NCBI GenBank assembly: GCA_964036295.1
Contig: OZ038473.1
Coordinates: forward strand, 8,153,501-8,217,500
Direction of reading: 5' to 3'
Length of the DNA: 64,000 nt
From: Plumapathes pennacea
Taxonomy: Eukaryota > Cnidaria > Anthozoa > Antipatharia > Myriopathidae
A model generated the notes under the pieces. That model ran no database searches, was not told where the DNA came from, and worked only from the letters and a program-made list of their open reading frames with translations. The position numbers were made by a program, and so were the translations under genes. Below, piece after piece: positions 38,234 through 48,539 of the stretch (positions are counted from its first letter, which is position 1; each line of letters begins with the position of its first letter).

Positions 38234-39486
38234 AATAATGTTAAAACTAGAAGGTTGATAAAAGTTGCATGGCATTCCATTTTAGTGCACGAGTAAATGA
38301 TTGAATAACATCAAAAGTGCATTTAAGTGCATTTAAGTTTGGTCTACAGTCCATATTTCAACAGTAAACGGTGCGATTTAATGTTAGTTCTTCTGAGTTT
38401 TGGAGTATTTGTCGGTGAGCGTTAAAATATAGAACGCACCAACGGAAGGTTCATCTGACATGGCGGCCATGCATGCTAAGCAACATATTGCTTCCCTTCC
38501 TGCTACCCCCCAAAACTTCTTCCACATGTAGTATCGCAACCTTAATAATGCAAATAACATCTAACATAGCATAACCTTTATTTAACGTGGTCAATACATT
38601 TGCTCTAAGGATCTCCCCATGGGAGATGGTCCAGCATTTTTTAAATCATCGAATTAATATGAGCAGAGACAGCTAAAGTATGAAGAGCGAATAATAAACT
38701 GAGTGTTGTGGACAACGTGCAGCAGTTTGATTAACACCCGCAGACATTCCAGAGAAGACAGTGACTAATTATTTGCGTACGTCGTTTTACAACTGCTTAT
38801 AAGAACATTAGATACTGTATACTGCATAGACATTGTGCGTCTGTACAAAAATGTATGAATATATGCTTGAAAATATCATAAGAGAGAGGGAGGAATAAAA
38901 AGATCGGACAGACATGAACACAAGGACAGCCTAACTAAGTGACGTGCAAAGCTTTTTCTTCACACTATAGTTGCCTATTCTTCGCGTAGATACATAATAC
39001 TTTGGCTAATTTTGTTAGAAATCCGTCTTTTGAAGGTTGGTTAAAGTTAGGCAACTGTGAAAAAGATAAACACTTAGACAGCATGACTGAATCTCTACAC
39101 TGATTATTCAGAAACCTCTTTTGCTGATAAAAATAATGTAAAAATGTACATTTTGTGCATTCCTGTAACAATACTTGTATATTATGGAATCGTAAAACTT
39201 GCTTTTTCATAAAAAGTATGCATAATCTTATTGCTTGAATTTAAATCGTTTGAAGAGCTGTGAATAATAATTACCGAAAGAGCTTTATCAATTAAATGAA
39301 GCGACTGTAACTGCATTTGTTAGCTTGGCCTCCTTCGTTTCTTGCTGCATCATTGAAGAAGTTTACTAAATCAGTCCTACACAAAGTTCGTTGCATTTGC
39401 ATTCAGTAACGCCAGGCTTGCAAGTTTGGATAACGTTGTGACACTATTCCAGGGCATTATCCACTGTGAATGACTCTAAACTGCAC

Positions 39487-40004
39487 TCATATGTTAGGTT
39501 TCTCAGTTTTGTCTTTCTTAAAAATTGTAGCATACACATCCCGTCCAACCTCTCCTTCCTTCAACACATTGTCCCTGAGAAGTCGTTTCTTGTTGCCGGC
39601 CGGTCGGTACAGCGCTACAACATACATATCGTTAGTCTGTAGATCCTTAGCGCAGCCCATACCCAGCTCTTTGGTGCTTTTCCAAACCATCTGCGTGAAT
39701 GCGTCGTTATCTTTGTCAAGTCTGGGATAGGAATAGCTGTAGTTCTTCCTCTCACTGTACCACACTTCTGCAGCAAATGAGCCCGCCTCTTCGAATGGAA
39801 CTCGAGATATCTTCGCTATGTTTTCGCCCTCATCCAGAGATATGGGCGCGTCAGAGCGCGTTATTTCCCCTTTCATGGCCATCTCGTACGCCAGCTTTTC
39901 CGCCTGGTTCGCCAGTGCGTCTGACCAGCGAAGATTAGGAGCGTGGTGCAGGGTGCGGAAACGATTGTGTGCTTGCAAACCTTTTTCCGCAAATGCCTCG
40001 AGAT
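39487..40004 (-). CDS. CAP-C exon 3: CAP domain with altered cavity residues
   Basis: Acceptor TTTCTTTTTGCAG; 171 residues plus TGA. CAP signatures are QAHNRFRTLHHAPNLRW, GENIAKI, VWYSERKNY, AFTQMVWKSTKELGMGC and VVALYRPAGN. The histidine that normally opens the HFTQ/HYTQ block is Ala (NDAFTQ), and the EAQ acidic position is Gln (NQAEK). The fold should be kept, but the conserved His/Glu tetrad is half lost. Confidence 0.92.
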
Positions 40005-43000
40005 CTGCAAAAAGAAATAAGTTAAAATGTTGTTATGTATGAGCTTGCAATGCAAAATCCCCTTGACAAAAGTTGTATTTTCGTACTGCATTATATTATG
40101 TCAAATAAGATATCAGATTCCACGTACTTGCAACAGTATCATATATCATAGTTATATATATATATATATATAATACTGATATATATTAAGGCCTTAAAAT
40201 TTCCGCAAAAGGCTGTATATACTGTATTTATATGTTATATACACACAGCCGTTACATATTTATATATGAGCTAAGGTTTAGTACCCAAATACCCGTAAGA
40301 CCCGTACAATATGAGCCAAATAGACGTTATCACTGTATTTGTGTTTTAATAATGTTTTAATTCCAAACTCCTTTCCAAACTAATCAGCACTCAAATTTCC
40401 CTCAGGCTTTTCTATTTCTTGAAGATATAGCAGTTTTTAAGCGTATTGACTCAATAAAAAGAAACAACAAAACAATAGTAGTCAAGAAAAGATCCGGCAC
40501 TGATTTTTGAAAAAAATTTCCATCCAATAATATACCAACGGAAAAGTCCCTTTTGAGCAAGCATAAGCCCAGTTCTCACTTACCAAGTTAGGTATCTAAG
40601 TTTAAGTTTTGATAGTATGCAGTATTCTAATTTCATGTTCAGGTAAAGTGAGAGAAAACTTCATAGTGATAGAAGCTTGAAGTTTGGAGACAATTTTGTT
40701 TTATTTTTCTGTTTCTCTTTCATTATGTTTCCATAATTATTTATCTTAGATTTTCGGTTCTCTTTCTGTCTACTTTCTCATTTTTTGTTATCTTTATTTC
40801 TGATCGCTCTCTGTTTCTTCCCTCTCTGTCTCGCTCTCCGTCTTACCTTCTTTCATTTTCGCCGAATCTGTAACATCCCTCGCAGTCCCAAGAACTGTGT
40901 CAGACTGAAAAAGTACGTTCTCGTCAAGCCTAGGATTAGTAACTGTAGCAGCAGGGGAAGGCACTGTGATCGGCTCGTCTGGCGTCAGTACTCCGCTCAG
41001 TGGGTCTCGTCCTCTGAGTGATGCTCTCATTTTCTCTAAGGGCATTTCTTTTTCGTTTTCCAGCTGCCTGGTTGTTGCTACTGAAGGTCGTTCTGCTCGA
41101 GACTTCATTGCCGCCGCTATTGGGACGCTTGCAGTGGGACGAGAACTCTTAGGCTCCAGAATGGGCACTTTATCACTACTTGCCAGTTTGTTGTTTTGTA
41201 AGGCCTTGATGCTAGATTGCAGAGCTTTGAGAAACTTCTGAACAGTCTGAACGAGTTTATTGGTAATTATAGTGGACTGTTCAGGCTGTGAAGCCGTACT
41301 TTGAATCTTGGAAGAAACGGAGCTACCACTCGAGTCGTCATGTTGAGGTACACCAAGATCTTCAGCAATCTCTTTGAGATTCGGATTTTTGCTAGGACTG
41401 CTGCTTTGCGGCTCAGACGTTGTCACTGTGGGGTGTACCTTTCCAATTATAGATACGTCGTTATTGTTAGAATCAGCGTCGTTACTATCTGACTTGTTAG
41501 GTGAAGTATCGTCCTCTTGTTCACTCTTCATGGCATTATCTCCCTTTGGAATTTTCAGAAGCACCCAAGATTTTCGTCGTCCGCTCACATCGACATTAAT
41601 TTTAGCAGGAAGTTGCAACATGTTTGAACTTGTAAGTGCCGATTTGTGGAAAAGAGGTTTAACCCTTTTGTGCTGCGCATAATCTTTTCTGTTTAAATTT
41701 GCAATCAGCTGGCTGACTGATTTTGCTAGATTAAAAGATCTTTCGTGTGAATTGCTCAGACTTGAATGTGACTGCTCAGGTCTTACTATTGGTTTCAAGC
41801 CTCCTTCCCTAATTCTTGATAGTGTTGGTCTAGCTAATATATAATTCCCTCGAACGTTGCCACTGTCGCTCTGAACGTCTTGATTATTTGACTTTGCTGA
41901 TATCCTATCAAATAAAGTCTTATATTTTGGTTTTGTGACAAGTGCAGCTTGAGGCCCAAAAAGAAGTCTCAAGATAGAAACGCCGAGTTCAGTGGGATCC
42001 ACGAGATCTGTCATTATACTAGACTTTCGGGCATTTAATAATGAACCCCTTGTAGTGGTAGCTCCAGAGAGTAAATCAGCAACAAATTCCATTCCCTTTG
42101 TTGCTGGTATAGGCAGCTTCATTTTTGATCTTATGGCCCCTTTAGTTCTTGCCACCTTTGGCTGAGATTCATCGTCTTTCTTCATGAGCAATACGCTAGC
42201 CAGTCGAAGAGCCTCAGATTCATTTTGAAACGAATTTCTTTTATCCAAAATAAGTTTAAGAGCACTTAGTATTGTTTCGGAAAGGTGAATGTCATGTTCC
42301 GAGATTTTTCCGTTGTCTTTTGGAGGAGCAGAGACAAAAGTTCGCTTCTGGAGTAAGTGTTTTGTCTTGCTGTTGATAAAGGCAGGCTTGGTGTTACTTT
42401 CTGGATACGACAATACTCTATCATTTTTGTCCTTGAAGTCTATCTCTGTTTCTTTGTGCTTCAATCCTTGCCACTTACGGTCTTGTATATATTGCGACGT
42501 TGAATCAAAGTTTTCTATGTGTTTGTAGTGGGGTATCTCAGTCCATTGTTTTCGCCTTTTGATCGTAACGTTTGCTGTAGTCCCTATATCTACATTCCTT
42601 GCTCTTCTTTCAGTTATGACAGCATTGCTTTCTGTTTTGCTTTTGGTAGCCGGTGAACATAATGTGCACCTCTCCTTTGCTTTGTGGGCGAATCCTTCTG
42701 AAAATTAATGGGGCATTATGAGTAGAGACAAGACGGTTTAATGAATAATGCACGCAATACGTAACGTACTAGTATATTTAATAGGACTACATGCTGTCCA
42801 TTTTGGAAATAGTTGGATGAGAAAAATTCCGAGGACTGCCAAAATTGACAGTAAGAGGAATTTTTCGAATTCAAATATTTCCAAATTGGACAGTATGTAG
42901 TCTTGTTATGTCTCAATTATATTGTATATTATTTGTATTGAATTGCTGTTAGTAGAAAAATTTTAAATAATACAATAAACGCCAAGACAAAACAAGGCAA

Positions 43001-43557
43001 AACAAAGGAGAACAGGACATGGCACGAAATGACAATATTATTTGGCAGGGCAATGTAAAACCAAACGAGACAACAAGGGACAATTAAAGATAATATACTG
43101 TAAACGGGACACTAATACACCCTGAATAATAACACAAGAGTACAGGCGCGAGGTTTACATGACAAATCACATATATGTGTACGGCGGAACATAGAATGAT
43201 AGTGGAAGACCCTCGCACTTATAAAGCAACTTAGGCAGATTTTTCCCGGCCATTCTTGAAGCTGCTTAAGCTACTTCATGACTGCAAGGGTCATTTTCAC
43301 TATCATTCTATGCGATTACAAAGATGTGATTTGTCATGTAAGTTATCATATCATAATACCAAACACAGTGTTCAGAATAGCACGACTAATACGCCCAACA
43401 CAGAGTGGTTTTTGGAACAAAGCGTACTAAATAGGACCACAAATCAGCACTGTTGAACTAAAGACATCGTGTAACCACACCAACGACACCAACCTTTGTC
43501 AGGAAGGATATGTCCAAGAAAAAGTACCAAGAGCAACAACAGCTTCTTGCAAATCAT
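39487..43557 (-). CDS. CAP-C: secreted disordered-CAP protein without TSP1, 3 exons, 810 aa
   Basis: Exons 43494-43557, 40847-42697 and 39487-40004, 2433 nt or 811 codons. Exon 1 codes signal peptide MICKKLLLLLVLFLGHI with donor G|GTTGGT, which is weak but in phase. Residues 22-638 are a Ser/Lys/Thr-rich, overall basic region with an N-terminal CTLC; 639-810 are the CAP domain. Both introns are phase 1. The intron at 40005-40846 shows no WSxW or CSxTCG pattern in the minus strand, so the TSP1 exon of CAP-A and CAP-B is missing. The first-exon design, helix and strand motifs and CAP exon make it a paralogue. CAP-C lies upstream of CAP-B in transcriptional order, about 4.6 kb away. Confidence 0.85.
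40847..42697 (-). CDS. CAP-C exon 2: low-complexity region
   Basis: 617 codons between AATTTTCAG and G|GTAAGA, phase 1-1. An ORF runs beyond the donor to a TAA at 40794, but the donor is strong and splicing gives the in-frame join to CAP. A helix-like segment at 42175-42285 (ETILSALKLILDKRN) and a strand-like motif at 41531-41625 (KINVDVSGRRKSWVLLKIP) match counterparts in CAP-B. Another Lys-rich helix (VQTVQKFLKALQSSIKAL) lies at about 41180-41270. Confidence 0.86.
42783..42904. mobile_element. foldback element E, copy 2
   Basis: Same ends as 28559-28709 (AGGACTACATGCTGTCCA) with the central GC-rich loop deleted. In CAP-C intron 1. Confidence 0.75.
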
Positions 43558-45570
43558 TTGTTCACATAAATATCACTGGCAAAAGAAGAGAAACAATCAT
43601 TTATCGGACACAATTTAAGATACTTCCCAGGGGCGAAGAATGGTTTTATGGTTATACATGAGGGTCTATGAATTGAAAACGAAATAGATATAAATCATAG
43701 TAAATCTCTCAAAATAACAAATTCAAGTTGAATTCAAGGCGAAACCCCACAACAGCAATTATTTGCGCGCCTGCAATATCATTGATCCACCTTTTCACGA
43801 CCTAGAAATTTCAATTATTGTGTTACCGTGCCGCATGAAATATTTGCGGGATCTAATTTTTGCAGGTTAAGCGGATTTTTCAACAATCCGCGAAAATAAA
43901 CACCCGCAAGATAAAAAATCCGAGAAAATTTACTCCGTTTATTTAGATTATTGAATTTCAATTAATTGACTGCAAATGTTACTACGACCTTCTTCTTCAC
44001 AATTGAACAAAACATAACAGACTGTCTCTGCGGTCTCTTGGAAAATTAGAGGAATTAAGAGCCTGGAATCGGTACATGAAATAACACAGGAACACGTTCG
44101 AGAACCGCGAAAATGTGTTTCTAGCAGTAAAGTCTGAAGTCCAAATTCGCGAAAATTTGTTTGCGCAAAATGCAAAAAATTGGCAATCAGCGAAATTAAA
44201 CTCCCGCGAAGATTTTATGCCACACGGTAATTTCATGAAAATTATACTAGTTTTCTATATTCTGTACGTTCGGATATATAAACAAGACGTGCAATTGACT
44301 GAAAAGATTTTTTTAGGCGCAATTATGTACACTGAGACCGAAACATTCTAAAATATCCGAGACGTAATGGTCCGATTGCACATAGACTGTTTAGTTGCAA
44401 TATCTAAACATCCAGTGGACGACTGCTTCTTCGAAGTTTGATAGGAACTCACCGAAATATTCGTCGGCTACAAAAAGTCGTTTTCACCTGATAAGTTGTA
44501 AATTTAGACATTATTAATAATGAGCAGTTAAGCCACAAGTGCGACCGAGGCCTAGGTAGTTGGTATTGTTAAATCATGAGACTAAAACAAAGCTGATGGA
44601 AACTGCGGGAATTGTCGAATAACGCCAGACTCTATGGTTAATCAGACTTCAGCTCAGATTCGAGAATTAATTGAGTTCCATGTTGTAATATATCTTCTAT
44701 GGTTTGTATCGGAAAATATCAAATTCTAACCTGTATAGTTAAATTACTTGAGGTTGCTAAGCAGTTTGAAAGGTTTCTTTATTTTTTATATAGACAAGTC
44801 TAACGTGCCTCCGTGAGCGGGACCATAATTTCTGAACCAGTTGTGAACTCACCTCTCAATTACTGACTTTCATATTCTTAGTATGTCAAACGAATGTGAT
44901 CGTGAGCAAGCAACAATTAGAAAGATCGAGTGTCTCCCTGTCAAGTCTCTCATTCACTTAATTTTCTCAGGTTTTGGCTGGGTGTTTAAATGCGAAAATA
45001 TTTTTTTAAATTGTGTGTGTTTTAAAACTTAGAGGTTGATTATACGTATTTTCCTGAACAAAGCACAAACAACGAATTAAATATGACAAACTGAAAGAGA
45101 AATCAAAATACACAAACCGTATGAAGCTCATGTTATCATCAGGGTTTGGACTCAAATGAATGCCTGTTGGACGAATCTCATCTTTAACACAAGTATAAAC
45201 TTATATATCTACACAACCGCCATGTTATCAGAGTTCGACCAACATTTTGTATCATTATTGATAATTCATTGAGGGCACGGTGTCTGTTCTATTCAAATTT
45301 TCGGTTAAGTGAATCGATTGGCAGATTGCTTTAAGAAACAACAGACCACCTGCTTTTCCTTTGTTTTGTATTTTTTGATCACGCAGCCTTTTGATGTTTG
45401 GCACAAACATTTGCCTGCGACTTGAAAGTTTAAAGTAGTAAAGTAAGGGAAATTTTAGCAGAAAATGTTGTCTTAAGATTATCTACAGCCTAACATAAAA
45501 TACGTGTTGTTTCTAAATAGAATCTTCCGCTCGATAGTTGTTTGGAATCTTTATTGCACTTGATACATAG
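43558..45570. other. upstream of CAP-C
   Basis: Expected promoter region. AT-rich; no further signal-peptide exon or CAP exon found on the minus strand, so the array appears to end here. Confidence 0.5.
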
Positions 45571-47662
45571 ATCTTATTAACCGAGCGCGCGGTCCGTACA
45601 GTAAGTTATGGACCGAGTTTTTTTCGTCGCCTTATGGCCCGAGCGCGCTTCGCGCGAGGGCCATAAGGCGACGAAAAAAACTAGGATCCATAACTCACGG
45701 TACGGACCAAGCAAACGAGGTTAATAAGATATTTATTATATGGCTTTAGATCTTTCGGCAAACACAAAACAAGGCCCCAACGAGTACTCGTCTCGTTCAT
45801 TCAACAACATCAATCGCGATCAGGCATGAATTACGCACGTTTGTTTTCACAACAAATTCAGTTAACAGCTTACAATTCTACCGATTTGAAAATCTTGAAA
45901 GAAAATAAGCGTCTGTCGAACCAACTGCCTAGATAAATACTAATTTGTTCTGAGCTGAATGAAATGGCCCATAGCGTGTGTCAAACTATGACACTGCAGT
46001 GAACTTTATTCGGTGAAAGACTCGAACTCGCCCTTGCTCGCTCACTAAAGATTTAAAAAAACTGCAGTCTTATCTCTTTCCAGAAGAAACTGCTTTGTAA
46101 CTCAGAGTATTTTTTATTCTTTTGAATAAGTTTCTTACACGTACATTAATGTAGAAGGCAAAATGGCACTAAAAGGAAATTATTTCATCACAAACTGCGA
46201 CCGACACATCGTTGAAAGTTATATTATTCAAACCTCACCGCTTAATTTTCCTGCCTCCTCGTGGAGCGTTTAGGTTTCTTCCAGCAAAATAAACGTCCTC
46301 AAATCACCACGGCGTTTTTGTCCCAGTCAGTGATTTCGAAATACAGAGTTCTCGTGCATTGTGAAAAATTTATTTACAGTCTTCACAGTGCGCCATGACG
46401 AGCAAACATGTCTGCAAAACTTGATTCTTGCACGGTTTTAGTCATAACTGTTCACGGTGAATGTTCGCTTTCCACTTTCTTCCTGGCAAGTGTGCAAATT
46501 TTAACACAGAAGTGAAACAACCCTCCATACTCTGCAGCGCTTGTTGTCAATGACGGCTGAGGTCTCAAGCAATTTTTTCCTTCTTCATAACGGTCATTTT
46601 CCAAGATTGTAAGCTTTCCCCAATCATCATAACTTAACAGTGAGTATCCGGAAGGTTTAAACTTCCCATTGCACTTCTGGGCCTTTTATGACAAACGTTT
46701 AGCAACTTTTCGAGTAATCATTTGCGATCCACATGTGCAAACTGATTTTGCGGTCCGTACAGTAAGTTATGGACCGGTAAAATTGACCAATCAGAACGTG
46801 CTTAATGTTGCTCCTCGCAGCTTCTACCTAACCCCTTGTATTTAAGCAACGAAACGGTACACGCATTTGTGGCACATAATTTGGGGAATGAGCCCAACAG
46901 ATAGCGGCGAAGCCCGGCGTGACGACTCCCATTTGTGCAAAACTTAGCAGCAATAATAACATGACCTTTTAAAGCCTCACTCATCTCCCCAGCACTCCGC
47001 GTGCTGGATCGGACAAGGGTATTGGCAGGTCGAACGCAAAGAAATAGCTGTGACATTAGCAGCATGCTAACCAGCCAAATACGCTTGGGAAAGTCGCCAG
47101 ACAGACTAAACCGCCAACCGAAGGGGAATCCCCATTTTATTAGAATGATAACAACTCTAATTACAATCTACTAAATCCAACAACAACCCAATGACTAGGG
47201 AGGGTGAGAGGGAAAAAGTTTGTACTGCAATAATCTATTCAGCAGCAAGGCTTGCACAATATGAACTATAACATGATTACTGGCTTTTATATTTAGGCAG
47301 GTGCTCAATAGGTAGCTTGAACTAGCCAATGCTTGTGACTGTACTAAAGTAGACCTAGACAACACGTGCACGATTGAAGCGACATGAATGCTTCACACAG
47401 ATTGCTATCTAAGCTACTGACCAATGTAAGGCACGAAAGCCAAACAAGAATAGGATAAAGGAATAGCGATAAGGAACGACCTTTGGACACGCACGCAAAC
47501 TTGACCCGTGTCATGCTGGCTCGGGTTCCATTAACTACATTTTACTGTGCCCGTGGGGGAAAGTAAAATTGGCAGTAAAATCAATTTGCGGTCCGTACAA
47601 GAAAGTATGGACCGGTAAATTAACCAATCGTAGCGTGCGTAGTATCAGTGCCATATAATAAA
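45571..47662 (+). repeat. repeat family B copy 2 (palindrome, body, tail), interrupted
   Basis: Palindrome 45571-45730, body to 46801, tail resumes at 47574-47662. The palindrome has a few base changes from copy 1, e.g. CCGAGCGCGCGGTCC in the outer left arm. The tail is split by the insertion at 46806-47573. Confidence 0.85.
46806..47573. mobile_element. probable solo LTR, 768 bp
   Basis: Starts TGTTGCTCC and ends TTGGCA, the TG...CA ends of LTRs. Flanks are TTAA (46802-46805) and GTAA (47574-47577); the empty site in copy 1 (GTGCGTAAAATC near 8830) has one GTAA, so a 4-bp duplication with one later substitution fits. Carries TATTTAAG near 46838 and an 87-codon minus ORF of no known family. 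Confidence 0.55.
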
Positions 47663-48530
47663 TACATCTTATTAACCGAGTGCGCGGTTCGTACCGTAAG
47701 TTATGGATCCTCGTTTTTTTCGTCGCCTTGGGCCCGAGCGCGCTTCGCGCGAGCTATGTATTATATGGCTTTAGATCTTTTGGCAAACACAAAACAAGGC
47801 CCTAACGAGTACTCTTCTTGTTCATTCAACAACATCAATCGCGAGAAGGCATGAATTACGCACGTTTTTTTTCACAACAAATTCAGTTAACAGCTTACAA
47901 TTCTACCGATTTGAAAATCTTGAAAGAAAATAAGCGTCTGTCTAACCAACTGCCTAGATAAATACTAATTTGTTCTGAGCTGAATGAAATGGCCGACAGC
48001 GTATGTCAAACAACGACACTACAGTAAATTTTATTCGGTGAACGAACTGGCCCTTGCTCGCTCACTAAAGATTTAAAAAAGCTGCATCATTTCATCACAA
48101 ACTGCGGCCGACACATCGTTGAAAGTTATATTATTCAAAACTCACCGCTTAATTTTCCTGCCTTCTCGTGGAGCGTTTAGGTTTCTTCCAGCAAATAAAC
48201 ATCCTCAAATCACCACGGCGTTTTTGTCCCAGTCAGTGATTTCGAAATATAGAGTTCTCGTGCATTGTGAACAATACATTCATAGTCTTCACAGTGCGCC
48301 ATGTCGAACAAACATGTCTGCAAAACTTGATTCTTGCACGGTTTTAGTCATAACTGTTCACGGTGATTGTTTGCTTTCCACTTTCTTCATGGCAAATGTG
48401 CAAATTTTAACACAGGGGTGAAACAACCCTTCACAGGTCCGCAGCACTTGTTGTCAATGACGGCTGAAGTCGCAAGCAATTTCTTCCTCGGATGTTTTCT
48501 TGCTTCGTAACGGTCATTTTCCAAGATATT
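47663..48530 (+). repeat. repeat family B copy 3, truncated
   Basis: Directly follows copy 2. Its palindrome has lost most of one arm, and the body is broken at about 48530, where an AAAGGCCCGATCAAACG sequence begins that resembles 32157-32175. Confidence 0.75.
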
Positions 48531-48539
48531 AAAGGCCCG

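Larger units (their letters stand above)
34851..39486. other. intergenic, between CAP-B and CAP-C
   Basis: Presumed CAP-B promoter side and CAP-C 3' side. Holds a possible untranslated exon edge at 34922 (CAG|GTAAGA on the minus strand), a MITE at 35654-35917 and a hairpin at 38196-38233. No other exon supported. Confidence 0.5.

Noticed and set aside
40794-40846. Reading CAP-C exon 2 through to the TAA at 40794 as the protein end
   Set aside because: A strong GTAAGA donor lies at 40841-40846 and gives an in-phase join to the CAP exon, as in both paralogues.
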